Source: Micromonospora marina (GTDB taxonomy: Bacteria; Actinomycetota; Actinomycetes; Mycobacteriales; Micromonosporaceae). Taken from it: a stretch of 64,000 nt of DNA. Shown here piece by piece: positions 9,013 through 16,908 of this stretch. A program made the position numbers and the translations under genes. The notes beneath the pieces are model-generated. The model worked only from the letters and a program-made list of their open reading frames with translations. It had not been told where the DNA came from and made no database searches. Location: the NCBI RefSeq assembly GCF_900091565.1, contig NZ_FMCV01000001.1, positions 248,001 through 312,000 on the forward strand, read 5' to 3'. The number at the start of each line of letters is the position of its first letter. Position 1 is the first letter of the stretch.

Positions 9013-9527
9013 GAAATTCTCCTCAAATCAGCGCAGTAAGCGGTGAACATGGCGCCGAACAACGGGCGCCAGCAACTGGCAACGCGGAACCGATCCACGG
9101 CCAGACGAACCGCAACGACGCGAGGAGCCGAACGTCCCGCCAGACTCCAGGAGCCCGGCGACAGCCACTCGAAGCTAGTGGCAGCGGATCAACGCGCGGT
9201 CGACTCCCGCATCGCCGCGATGGCAGCTACCTCGCTGACGACCATGCATGCCATGTCGACCTCCCCGACTGAGCGCTGACGAGGCCGAGGCTACGACTTC
9301 GCCTCTCATCTCGCCACCGAGATTCCTTTGGCGTCACGGCACCGCTACCAAAACCACGTGCACACCAGCGCTACGGGTAACGCCTCCGCCACCCAAGGGC
9401 ATCAAGAAACGACAAGTCGGTGAGAAGAACCGGCCGACAAACCGTTGAGAAAACAACCGTCACACCCAGGTCAGCCACGCGCCCGACGACAAGGTCGACG
9501 AGAATCTACAACGCCACGACAGGAGGA
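9013..9527. other. 515-nt gap without a recognisable gene
   Basis: Only short reading frames without family resemblance or ribosome-binding sites are present. Base composition is visibly lower in GC than the flanks, with A-rich stretches near 9400-9470. Together with the LysR remnant and the phosphotransferase gene it looks like an accessory insertion between the M23 pair and pcrA. No terminal repeats were found. Confidence 0.4.
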
Positions 9528-9560
9528 GGGCCCGGCCCGGCAACGAGCCGGACCGGGCCC
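9528..9560 (-). terminator. Terminator of pcrA
   Basis: A 14-bp stem with one mismatch, GGGCCCGGCCCGGC (9528-9541) and GCCGGACCGGGCCC (9547-9560), has loop AACGA and begins 9 nt past the pcrA stop codon on the minus strand. Confidence 0.7.
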
Positions 9561-9568
9561 GCCCACGT

Positions 9569-11998
9569 TCAGAGCTTGTCGATCGGGGCGTGCCGCAGCA
9601 CCAGCCACATGGTCTGGTCGCCGAAGTCGATCTGGGCCCGGGCACCCGGCCCGGCCCCCTCCACCGCCAGCACCCGGCCCAGGCCGTACCGCTGGTGGTT
9701 GACCCGGTCCCCGACGGAGACCTTCGGGGCCTGCTTCAGCTCGCTCGCGGTGGCCAGACGGCTGGCGTCCACGCCCAGCCGCTTCGCCAGTTCGGTCGCC
9801 TTGGGCGTGCCGCCGGCGAAGCCGCCGCGGCCGAGCCGGTCCGCCCGGCCACCCACGCCGCCGCCTCCGCCGCCCCACGAGGTGTACGACCCCTCGGTGC
9901 GCTCCCAGCGGACCAGCTCCGGTGGCAGCTCCTCCAGGAACCGAGACGGCGGGTTGTAGGCGGGGGCGCCCCACGCCGAGCGGGTCACCGCGCGGGACAG
10001 GTAGAGGCGCTGGCGGGCCCGGGTGATGCCCACGTACGCCAGCCGCCGCTCCTCCTCCAGCTCGCGGGTGTCGCCGAGCGAGCGCAGGTGCGGGAAGACG
10101 CCGTCCTCCAGGCCGGTCAGGAAGACCACCGGGAACTCCAGGCCCTTGGCCGTGTGCAGCGTCATCAGCGTGACGACACCCTGATGCGGCGCGGCATCGT
10201 CTGCCTCCGCGCCGTCAGGCGCCGAGCCCGGTGACGCAGGGATCTGGTCGGCGTCGGCGACGAGCGCCACCTGCTCCAGGAAACCGGCGAGCGTGGCCCG
10301 CTCGTCGTCGGCGCCGAGCGCCTCGATCCGCTCGGTGTACTCCCGGGCGACGCTCACCAACTCCTGGAGGTTGTCCACCCGGCCGGCGTCCTGCGGGTCG
10401 AGGCTCTCCTCCAGCTCGGCCAGGTAGCCCGAGCGGGTCAGCACCGCCTCCAGCACCTCCTCCGGCGTGCCGGTGCCGGCCAGTTCCCGGGCCGCGTCGA
10501 GCAGCGCGACGAACTCGGCGATGCCGTTCGCGGCCCGGGTGGAGATGCCCGGTGCGTCCTTGGCCCGGCGCAGCGCGGCACCGAAGGAGACGCGGTCCCG
10601 GGCGGCCAGCGCCTCCACGCACGCCTCCGCCCGCTCGCCGATGCCCCGGCGCGGGGTGTTGAGGATGCGGCGCAGGCTGACCGTGTCGTCGTCGTTCACC
10701 ACCGCGCGCAGGTACGCGAGCGCGTCGCGCACCTCCTTGCGCTCGTAGAAGCGCACCCCGCCGACCACCTTGTAGGGCAGGCCGACCCGGATGAACACCT
10801 CCTCGAACACCCGGGACATGGCGTTGGTGCGGTAGAACACCGCCACGTCGCCCGGGCGGGTCTCGCCGTCGTCGACCAGCCGGTCGATCTCCCGGGCCAC
10901 CCAGTCGGCCTCGGCGTGCTCGGTGTCGGCGACGTACCCGACGATCTGTTCGCCGGACCCGGCGTCGCTCCACAGCCGCTTCGGCTTCCGGGAGGTGTTG
11001 CGGTCGATCACCGCGTTGGCCGCGTTGAGGATGGTCTGGGTGGAGCGGTAGTTCTGCTCCAGTAGGATCGTGCGGGCGTCGGTGAAGTCCCGCTCGAACT
11101 CCAGGATGTTGCGGATGGTCGCACCGCGGAACGCGTAGATCGACTGGTCGGCGTCACCGACCACGCACAGCTCCGCCGGCGCGACCCCCTCGGTCCCGGA
11201 GACCAGCTCCTTGATCAGCACGTACTGGGCGTGGTTGGTGTCCTGGTACTCGTCCACCAGCACGTGCCGGAACCGGCGCCGGTAGCTCTCCGCCACGTGC
11301 GGGCGCGACTGGAGCAGGTGCACCGTCGTCATGATCAGGTCGTCGAAGTCCAGCGCGTGCGCCTCGCGCAGCCGCCGCTGGTAGAGCGTGTACGCCTCGG
11401 CCAGCGCCCGCTCGTTCGGCCCCTTGGCCCGGCCGGCGAACTCCTCCGGGTCGACCAGCTCGTTCTTCAGGTTCGACACCTGCGCGGCCAGGCCCCGGGC
11501 CGGGTAGCGCTTCGGGTCCAGGTCCAGCTCGCGGGCGACCATCTGCATCAACCGGCGCGAGTCGTCCGCGTCGTAGATCGAGAACGTCGACTTCAGGCCG
11601 GCGTGTTCGTGCTCGGCCCGCAGGATGCGTACGCAGGCGGAGTGGAACGTCGAGACCCACATGAGCCGGGCGCGCGGGCCGACCAGTGCGGCCACCCGCT
11701 CCTTCATCTCACCGGCGGCCTTGTTGGTGAACGTGATCGCGATGATCTCGCCCGGGTGCACGTCGCGGGCGGCGAGCAGGTAGGCGATCCGGTTGGTCAG
11801 CACCCGGGTCTTGCCGGACCCGGCGCCGGCCACGATCAGCAGCGGGGAGCCGGCGTGGGTCACCGCGTCCCGTTGCGGGCCGTTCAGGCCGTCGAGGAGG
11901 GCAACCGGGTCCGACCCGGTGCCCCCGGGACGGCGCGGCGGGGTCGGCCGGGACTCCGGCGCGGGCGGGGACGCGGGAATGTCGAAGAGAGGATGCAT
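9569..11998 (-). CDS. pcrA: ATP-dependent DNA helicase PcrA/UvrD1 (SF1A)
   Basis: 809 residues. A Pro-rich N-terminal tail (~1-30) is followed by the Q-motif LNGPQRDAV, Walker A AGAGSGKT (57-64), motif II VDEYQDTN, QNYRST (motif III/IV area), VMTLHTAKGLEFPVVF-type motif V, and VGITRARQRL (motif VI). The C-terminus carries the Tudor-like module (VSVGDRVNHQRYGLGRVL) that binds RNA polymerase in PcrA/UvrD proteins. It is a 3'-5' helicase for nucleotide excision repair and removal of RecA or RNA polymerase roadblocks. It is monocistronic and divergent from the chorismate mutase leader. Length and all motifs are intact. Confidence 0.95.
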   Translation of the reverse strand: MHPLFDIPASPPAPESRPTPPRRPGGTGSDPVALLDGLNGPQRDAVTHAGSPLLIVAGAGSGKTRVLTNRIAYLLAARDVHPGEIIAITFTNKAAGEMKERVAALVGPRARLMWVSTFHSACVRILRAEHEHAGLKSTFSIYDADDSRRLMQMVARELDLDPKRYPARGLAAQVSNLKNELVDPEEFAGRAKGPNERALAEAYTLYQRRLREAHALDFDDLIMTTVHLLQSRPHVAESYRRRFRHVLVDEYQDTNHAQYVLIKELVSGTEGVAPAELCVVGDADQSIYAFRGATIRNILEFERDFTDARTILLEQNYRSTQTILNAANAVIDRNTSRKPKRLWSDAGSGEQIVGYVADTEHAEADWVAREIDRLVDDGETRPGDVAVFYRTNAMSRVFEEVFIRVGLPYKVVGGVRFYERKEVRDALAYLRAVVNDDDTVSLRRILNTPRRGIGERAEACVEALAARDRVSFGAALRRAKDAPGISTRAANGIAEFVALLDAARELAGTGTPEEVLEAVLTRSGYLAELEESLDPQDAGRVDNLQELVSVAREYTERIEALGADDERATLAGFLEQVALVADADQIPASPGSAPDGAEADDAAPHQGVVTLMTLHTAKGLEFPVVFLTGLEDGVFPHLRSLGDTRELEEERRLAYVGITRARQRLYLSRAVTRSAWGAPAYNPPSRFLEELPPELVRWERTEGSYTSWGGGGGGVGGRADRLGRGGFAGGTPKATELAKRLGVDASRLATASELKQAPKVSVGDRVNHQRYGLGRVLAVEGAGPGARAQIDFGDQTMWLVLRHAPIDKL

Positions 11999-12090
11999 CG
12001 CAGCCCGAGTCTATGCCGCCGGGCGGACACTTCCCCGCCCGCGCCACCGCTGCGCGCACACGGTCACGTCTCACCTGTTGGTGCGTCTCC

Positions 12091-12120
12091 TTGCGCGCCC
12101 GCCCGGATGGTCGGCATACT
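12091..12120 (+). promoter_or_regulatory. Promoter of the chorismate mutase leader
   Basis: TTGCGC (12091-12096) and CATACT (12115-12120) have an 18-nt spacer. The predicted start, about 7 nt later, falls on the GTG at 12128, so the leader peptide would be translated from a leaderless mRNA. Confidence 0.6.
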
Positions 12121-12127
12121 CGACAGC

Positions 12128-12193
12128 GTGTTCGATCAGCGCTTCTCCTTTTACTACGGCACCGGGAGTCCGGCAGCCGTAGGTCGCGCCTGA
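12128..12193 (+). CDS. Phe/Tyr-rich leader peptide of the chorismate mutase attenuator
   Basis: A 21-codon frame from GTG 12128 to TGA 12193. Its first ten residues read VFDQRFSFYY: three Phe and two adjacent Tyr codons, all TTC/TTT/TAC, in ten positions. It is followed by a protector hairpin, an alternative antiterminator pairing and a perfect terminator before the chorismate mutase gene, so ribosome stalling at Phe/Tyr codons is the likely sensor. There is no ribosome-binding site; the promoter spacing suggests leaderless initiation. The product itself probably has no function beyond being translated. Confidence 0.75.
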   Translation: MFDQRFSFYYGTGSPAAVGRA

Positions 12194-12223
12194 TCACAGA
12201 CCTGCGAAACGCCCCGGGCTCCC
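12155..12223 (+). promoter_or_regulatory. Attenuator: protector hairpin and antiterminator
   Basis: Protector hairpin: TACGGC/GCCGTA (12155-12160 with 12176-12181) and CCGG/CCGG (12162-12165 with 12170-12173). Its 5' arm includes the second Tyr codon (12155-12157). Antiterminator: 12164-12173 (GGGAGTCCGG) pairs over 10 bp, one G.U, with 12214-12223 (CCGGGCTCCC), which is the 5' arm of the terminator. A ribosome stalled at the Phe/Tyr codons would cover the protector arm and allow antitermination. The mutual exclusivity is read directly from the sequence; regulation by charged tRNA(Phe)/tRNA(Tyr) is inferred. Confidence 0.75.
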
Positions 12224-12240
12224 AGAGCCCGGGGCGTTTT
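12209..12240 (+). terminator. Attenuator terminator upstream of chorismate mutase
   Basis: A perfect 13-bp stem, ACGCCCCGGGCTC (12209-12221) with GAGCCCGGGGCGT (12225-12237), has a CCA loop and runs into TTTT. It lies 46 nt upstream of the chorismate mutase ATG and after the leader stop codon. Confidence 0.9.
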
Positions 12241-12286
12241 CGTTCCGGGATCCGGGTACCGGGCCCGAGCCCCGAGAGGGACGACG

Positions 12287-12640
12287 ATGATGACTGACGT
12301 GGTGGAGTCCAGCGGCAGCCTGGCGCGGCACGACTTGACGGCCGGCGGCGACCCGACCGGGGCCGCGGCGGCCCGGACCGGCACCGACGACGCGGCGGCG
12401 GCCGAGCGGATCGGCGAGATCCGGCGGCGGATCGACGAGATCGACCGCACCCTCATCGCGCTCTGGCAGGAGCGGGCGGCGCTCTCCCAGGAGGTCGGCG
12501 CGACCCGGATGGCGTCCGGCGGCACCCGGCTGGTGCTCTCCCGCGAGCGGGAGATCCTGGAGCGGTTCCGGTCCGAACTCGGCGCCGACGGCACCCAGCT
12601 CGCGCTGCTGCTGCTGCGCGCCGGCCGCGGCCCGCTGTGA
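12287..12640 (+). CDS. Chorismate mutase (AroQ type)
   Basis: 117 residues; ATG 12287 has GAGAGGG 6 nt upstream (a second ATG follows directly). After ~38 variable residues, an AroQ helical domain starts with RIGEIRRRIDEIDRTLIALWQERAAL, the classic R-x-x-IDxIDxxLIxLLxxR pattern, then VGATRM (Lys replaced by Arg at a substrate-contact position) and SREREILERF. It converts chorismate to prephenate, the first committed step to Phe and Tyr, matching the Phe/Tyr codons of the attenuator upstream. It is short, like free-standing mycobacterial-type mutases that can be activated by DAHP synthase. It is convergent with the peptide ABC operon. Confidence 0.88.
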   Translation: MMTDVVESSGSLARHDLTAGGDPTGAAAARTGTDDAAAAERIGEIRRRIDEIDRTLIALWQERAALSQEVGATRMASGGTRLVLSREREILERFRSELGADGTQLALLLLRAGRGPL

Positions 12641-12669
12641 CGTGGCGACACGCCCCCGGATACGACGAA

Positions 12670-12704
12670 CCGCCTGCCGACGTCGAGCTGACGCCGGCAG
12701 GCGG
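12670..12704. terminator. Bidirectional hairpin between chorismate mutase and ABC operon
   Basis: CCGCCTGCCG (12670-12679) pairs perfectly with CGGCAGGCGG (12695-12704), and an inner CGTC/GACG stem extends it. It lies between convergent stop codons. Confidence 0.7.
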
Positions 12705-12715
12705 TCCGGAACGGA

Positions 12716-13732
12716 TCAGGCCACCTCGTGGGTGGCGACGATCTCCCGCTTCTCCGCGAAGTGGCAGGCGCTCGGGTGGTCCGAGCCCGGCCGGATCTGG
12801 AGCAGCGGCACCTCCTGGGCGCAGACGTCCTGCGCCTTCCAGCACCGGGTGCGGAACCGGCAGCCCGAGGGCGGGCTGACCGGCGAGGGCACATCGCCCT
12901 GGAGCCGGATGATCGCCTTGCTCTCCCGCAAGGTCGGGTCCGGCACCGGCACCGCCGACAGCAGCGCCTGGGTGTACGGGTGGGTCGGCCGCTCGTAGAT
13001 CTCGTCCTCGGTGCCGATCTCCACCATCTTACCCAGGTACATCACGGCTACCCGGTCGGAGAGGTGCCGCACCACGGACAGGTCGTGGGCGATGAAGACG
13101 TACGACAGCCCGAACTCGGCCTGGAGCTTCTCCAGCAGGTTCATCACCTGGGCCTGGATCGAGACGTCCAGGGCCGACACCGGCTCGTCGCAGACGATCA
13201 CCTCGGGCCGCAGCGCCAGCGCCCGGGCGATGCCGATGCGCTGCCGCTGGCCGCCGGAGAACTGGTGCGGGTACCGGTTGATGTGCTCCGGGTTGAGGCC
13301 GACCAGGTCGAGCAGCTCCTTGACCTTGGTGCGCCGGCTGCCGCGCGGAGCCACGTCGGGGTGGATCTCGAACGGCTCGCCGATCAGGTCACCCACCGTC
13401 ATCCGGGGGTTCAGCGAGGTGTACGGGTCCTGCATGACCAGCTGGATCTGCCGGCGCAGCCGCCGCAGCGCGCCACCGGAGAGCTTGGAGATGTCCTGGC
13501 CCTTGTAGAGCACCTGACCGGCGGTCGGCCTCTCCAGGTTCATCAGCACCCGGGCCAGCGTCGACTTGCCGCAGCCGGACTCGCCGACCACGCCGAGCGT
13601 CTCGCCGGCCTTCAGCTCGAACGAGACGCCGTCGACGGCCTTGACGTGGCCGATGGTCTTCTTGAACACCACGCCCCGGGTCACGGGGTAGTGCTTGACC
13701 AGGTCACGAACCTCGATGATGTTCTCAGTCAC
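12716..13732 (-). CDS. Oligopeptide/dipeptide ABC transporter ATPase (OppF/DppF family)
   Basis: 338 residues with Walker [10 protein letters not shown], signature [15 protein letters not shown], Walker [13 protein letters not shown], and the C-terminal oligopeptide-transporter extension with the Cys-bearing segment [14 protein letters not shown], an iron-sulfur or zinc-binding element of OppD/OppF C-termini. It is the last gene of a five-gene operon and overlaps the preceding ATPase by 8 nt. It couples ATP hydrolysis to peptide uptake as a heterodimer with the upstream ATPase. Confidence 0.93.
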   Translation of the reverse strand: MTENIIEVRDLVKHYPVTRGVVFKKTIGHVKAVDGVSFELKAGETLGVVGESGCGKSTLARVLMNLERPTAGQVLYKGQDISKLSGGALRRLRRQIQLVMQDPYTSLNPRMTVGDLIGEPFEIHPDVAPRGSRRTKVKELLDLVGLNPEHINRYPHQFSGGQRQRIGIARALALRPEVIVCDEPVSALDVSIQAQVMNLLEKLQAEFGLSYVFIAHDLSVVRHLSDRVAVMYLGKMVEIGTEDEIYERPTHPYTQALLSAVPVPDPTLRESKAIIRLQGDVPSPVSPPSGCRFRTRCWKAQDVCAQEVPLLQIRPGSDHPSACHFAEKREIVATHEVA

Positions 13733-14768
13733 GGTTCACCAGTTCCTCCGCGAAGTGGCAGGCGCTGGCCCGGCCGTTGCCCAGTTGCAGCAGCGGCGGG
13801 ACCTTCTCCAGGCACACCGGCTGCGCCATCGGGCAGCGCGGGTTGAACGCACAGCCCGGCGGGATGTTCATCAGGTTCGGCGGGAGGCCCTTGATGGTGC
13901 GGAGCTCCTGCCCCTTCTCGTCCATCCGCGGGATCGAGTTGAGCAGGCCGAGCGTGTACGGGTGTGCCGGCTTGCGGTACAGGTCGTAGACGTCGGCTTC
14001 CTCGACGATCCGCCCGGCGTACATGACCGCGATCCGGTCCGCGACGTCGGCGACCACGCCGAGGTCGTGGGTGATCAGGATCATGCCCATCTGCCGTTCC
14101 CGCTGGAGTTCGCCGAGCAGGTCCATGATCTGGGCCTGCACCGTCACGTCCAGCGCGGTGGTCGGCTCGTCGGCGATCAGCACCTCGGGGTCCAGCGCCA
14201 GCGACATGGCGATCATCGCGCGCTGCCGCATACCGCCGGAGAACTGGTGCGGGTAGTTGCTGAACCGGCCCTTGGCGTTGGGGATCTTCACCTGGTCGAG
14301 CATCTCGATCGCGCGCTTCTTGGCGTCCGAGCGGCTCATGCCGCGCCGGATGCGGAACTGCTCGGCGATCTGGAAGCCGACTGTGAAAACCGGGTTGAGG
14401 GCCGAGAGCGAGTCCTGGAAAATCATGGCGATGCCCTCGCCCCGGATCCGCCGCCGCTGCTCGGGGGACATGGTGAGCATGTCCTTGCCGTGGAAGCGGA
14501 CCTGCCCACCGGTGACGAACCCGGGCGGGGTGTCCAGGATGCCCATGATGGTCTGCGCGGTGACGCTCTTACCGGAGCCGGATTCGCCGAGCACGGCGAG
14601 GGTCTCCCCCGCGTCGACGTGGTACGTGACTCCGTTGATGACCTTGGCGACGCCGTCCCGGGTGCGGAACTCGACCCTCAGGTCGTCGACCTCGAGCAGG
14701 CGGCCCGAGGAGCGGCCGGATCCGTCGGCGCCCGGCGCGGACTGCTCGGACACGAGAATGTCGGACAA
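13725..14768 (-). CDS. Oligopeptide/dipeptide ABC transporter ATPase (OppD/DppD family)
   Basis: 347 residues. After a short acidic/Ser-rich start, the nucleotide-binding domain shows Walker A GESGSGKS, signature [17 protein letters not shown], Walker [13 protein letters not shown] and H-loop ITHDLG. The C-terminal OppD-type extension has [17 protein letters not shown]. OppD-class features (GMRQR, TTALD) distinguish it from its OppF-like neighbour. It partners with the OppF-like ATPase on the inner face of the membrane. The gap to the upstream permease is 10 nt. Confidence 0.93.
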   Translation of the reverse strand: MSDILVSEQSAPGADGSGRSSGRLLEVDDLRVEFRTRDGVAKVINGVTYHVDAGETLAVLGESGSGKSVTAQTIMGILDTPPGFVTGGQVRFHGKDMLTMSPEQRRRIRGEGIAMIFQDSLSALNPVFTVGFQIAEQFRIRRGMSRSDAKKRAIEMLDQVKIPNAKGRFSNYPHQFSGGMRQRAMIAMSLALDPEVLIADEPTTALDVTVQAQIMDLLGELQRERQMGMILITHDLGVVADVADRIAVMYAGRIVEEADVYDLYRKPAHPYTLGLLNSIPRMDEKGQELRTIKGLPPNLMNIPPGCAFNPRCPMAQPVCLEKVPPLLQLGNGRASACHFAEELVNRD

Positions 14769-14778
14769 CTCAGTTCCC

Positions 14779-15762
14779 CTATCGGAGCTTCGGGTCGAGG
14801 GCCTCGCGGACCGCCTCGCCGAGCATGACGAAGCTCAGCACTGCGGTGACGAGGAACGCGGCGGGGAAGAACAGCAGGTACGGCGAGACCCGGATGTAGT
14901 TCTGCGCCTCGCTGATCATGATGCCCCAGGAGACCACCGGGTTCTTCAGGCCGATGCCGAGGAAGGAGAGCGTGGCCTCGGCGCCGATGAACGAGCCGAC
15001 CATGATCGTGCCGTAGACCAGCAGCGGGGCCAGGCAGTTCGGCAGCAGGTGCTTGAGGATGATCCGGCCGGTGCCGGCGCCCAGGGCGCGGGCCGCGACG
15101 ATGTAGTCGGCCTCCTTGGTGGCCAGCACCGAGGACCGCATCAGCCGCATCACGACCGGCCAGCTCAGCACGCTCAGGGACATGATCACCAGGCCCATGA
15201 TCGTCCACTCACCGTTGTCGGTGCCGGACCCGTTGAACGTGGTCAGGATGACGATCGCGCCGAGCACGAACGGCAGGCCGAAGAAGATGTCCGCGATGCG
15301 GGAGAGCAGCGCGTCCACCCAGCCGCCGCGGTAGCCGGCGATGATGCCCATCGTGCCGCCGACCAGCAGCGTCAGGATGGTGGAGACCACCGCGACCACG
15401 ATCGAGGCGCGGGCGCCGTAGATGACCCGCGAGTAGACGTCGCGGCCCTGCACGTCGTAGCCGAACCAGGCGGCCGACGACGGCTCGACCCGGCTGCGCT
15501 CCAGCGTGCCGTTGACCGCGTCGCCGGAGGTGAACAGCGACGGGAAGGCGGCCATCACGATGAAGATCAGGATGAACGTCGCCGAGATCCAGAACAGCGG
15601 CTTGCGGCGCAGGTCGATCCAGGCGTCGCCGAGCAGGCCGCGGGGCTTCTGCTGCTTGGCGCTCTCCGGGAGGCCGGCGTTTGTGGGTGCGCCCGACCCG
15701 GCCTCGGTGGGCATGGTCGCGGGCGGCGTCGTCACGATCGACGCGGTATTCGGGTCACTCAT
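14779..15762 (-). CDS. Peptide ABC transporter permease (OppC/DppC family)
   Basis: 327 residues. A ~45-residue cytoplasmic N-terminus precedes the first helix (PLFWISATFILIFIVMAAFP), then the extracytoplasmic segment common to OppC proteins (AWFGYDVQGRDVYSRVIYGAR) and five further helices. The cytoplasmic EAA loop (VMRLMRSSVLATKEADYIVAARALGAG region) contacts the ATPases. It forms the membrane channel with the OppB-like permease 75 nt upstream. The intervening spacer carries a dispersed repeat-like sequence that provides the ribosome-binding site. Confidence 0.93.
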   Translation of the reverse strand: MSDPNTASIVTTPPATMPTEAGSGAPTNAGLPESAKQQKPRGLLGDAWIDLRRKPLFWISATFILIFIVMAAFPSLFTSGDAVNGTLERSRVEPSSAAWFGYDVQGRDVYSRVIYGARASIVVAVVSTILTLLVGGTMGIIAGYRGGWVDALLSRIADIFFGLPFVLGAIVILTTFNGSGTDNGEWTIMGLVIMSLSVLSWPVVMRLMRSSVLATKEADYIVAARALGAGTGRIILKHLLPNCLAPLLVYGTIMVGSFIGAEATLSFLGIGLKNPVVSWGIMISEAQNYIRVSPYLLFFPAAFLVTAVLSFVMLGEAVREALDPKLR

Positions 15763-15837
15763 GCCCGCACCTCGCTGCGCTCGGCGCGAGCGTGGTTACC
15801 CGCGCAGACTGCTGGGACGATTCGTTCGCTGCGGCGG
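15763..15837 (-). repeat. Spacer with two short actinobacterial repeat-like sequences
   Basis: On the minus strand the oppB-oppC spacer contains two related GC-rich segments, one reading GCCGCAGCGAACGAATC and one reading GCCGAGCGCAGCGAGGTG. Both resemble the GAGCGCAGCGAGCGAA dispersed intergenic repeat I recall from actinomycetes. The second ends in GAGGTGCGGGC directly before the oppC-like ATG and supplies its ribosome-binding site. Confidence 0.4.
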
Positions 15838-16764
15838 TCACTCATAGCGGATCCTCGGGTCGAGGGCGGCGTAGAGCAGGTCGACCACCAGGTTCATGAT
15901 GAGATAGACGAGAACCAGCACCACCACGATGCCGACAACGGTAGCGCTCTCCTTCGTCACGATCGAGCGGAGCACCTGGCGGCCGATGCCGTTGATGCCG
16001 AAGATGCCCTCGGTCACGATCGCGCCACCCATCAGGGCGCCGAGGTCGGTGCCGAGCAGGGTGACCACCGGGATGAGCGAGTTGCGCAGCAGGTGCACGC
16101 CGACCACGCGACGCATCGGCAGGCCCTTCGCGATCGCGGTGCGGACGTAGTCGGCACGCCGGTTCTCGGCGATACTCGTCCGCGCGACCCGCGCCACGTA
16201 CGCCATCGACACGCTGCCGAGCACGAAGCCGGGCACGATCAGCTCGCTGAACCGCATCTCGTTGGAGACGGTCGGGGTGATGATGCCCCACTTGACGCCC
16301 AGCAGCCACTGCAGCACGAAGCCGATGACGAAGACCGGCAGGGCGATCAGGAAGAGCGTGGAGACCAGGACCAGGTTGTCCAGAAAGCCGTTGCGCCGCA
16401 GACCGGTGAGGATGCCCGCACCGAGACCGATCACGGCCTCGATCGCGAGGGCGACCACCGCCAGCTTCAGGGTGTTCGGGTACGACGTGGCGATGATGTC
16501 GCTGATCTCGCGACCGCCGAACGTGATACCGAAGTCCCCCTGCAAGAGGTTCTTCATGTAGCTGGCGTACTGCACCCAGATCGACTCGTCGAGGTTGTAC
16601 TTCTCGGTCATCATGGCCCGGTAGTTGGGCGGGCAACCGCGATCGCCGCACTTGCCGGCGAAGGGGTCACCGGGCACTGACCAGACGAGCCAGTAGATCA
16701 GGAACGTCGTGCCGATGAACACCGGCACGAGTTGCAGCAGCCGTCTCAAGAGATAACGGCCCAT
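15838..16764 (-). CDS. Peptide ABC transporter permease (OppB/DppB family)
   Basis: 308 residues from ATG 16764 (MGRYLLRRLLQLVPVFIG), which has GGAGGA upstream; the frame continues back to 16839 but without family-like sequence. Six predicted helices, the OppB N-terminal signature, a periplasmic loop with CGDRGCPPNYRAMM, and an EAA loop (ARTSIAENRRADYVRTAIAKG region) are visible. It follows the substrate-binding protein gene after a very strong intercistronic hairpin, so its transcript level is probably lower than that of the binding protein. Confidence 0.93.
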   Translation of the reverse strand: MGRYLLRRLLQLVPVFIGTTFLIYWLVWSVPGDPFAGKCGDRGCPPNYRAMMTEKYNLDESIWVQYASYMKNLLQGDFGITFGGREISDIIATSYPNTLKLAVVALAIEAVIGLGAGILTGLRRNGFLDNLVLVSTLFLIALPVFVIGFVLQWLLGVKWGIITPTVSNEMRFSELIVPGFVLGSVSMAYVARVARTSIAENRRADYVRTAIAKGLPMRRVVGVHLLRNSLIPVVTLLGTDLGALMGGAIVTEGIFGINGIGRQVLRSIVTKESATVVGIVVVLVLVYLIMNLVVDLLYAALDPRIRYE

Positions 16765-16854
16765 GGGGTGGTCCTCCAGACAGGGAGCGCCGGGTGAGCC
16801 GGCGCGGCGACGACAACATGCGAGGGGTTCGTTGTACACCCCCTCGCGGAACGG

Positions 16855-16894
16855 CCCCGGGTCGGGCTCACCGGTAGGCGAGCCCGACCCGGGG
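16855..16894 (-). terminator. Intercistronic hairpin after the peptide-binding protein gene
   Basis: A perfect 15-bp stem, CCCCGGGTCGGGCTC (16855-16869) with GAGCCCGACCCGGGG (16880-16894), has a 10-nt loop. It lies between the binding-protein gene and the permease gene of one operon. It could be a partial terminator or a 3' stabiliser that raises binding-protein mRNA over the rest. Confidence 0.8.
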
Positions 16895-16908
16895 TCAGAC
16901 CGTTCGGA

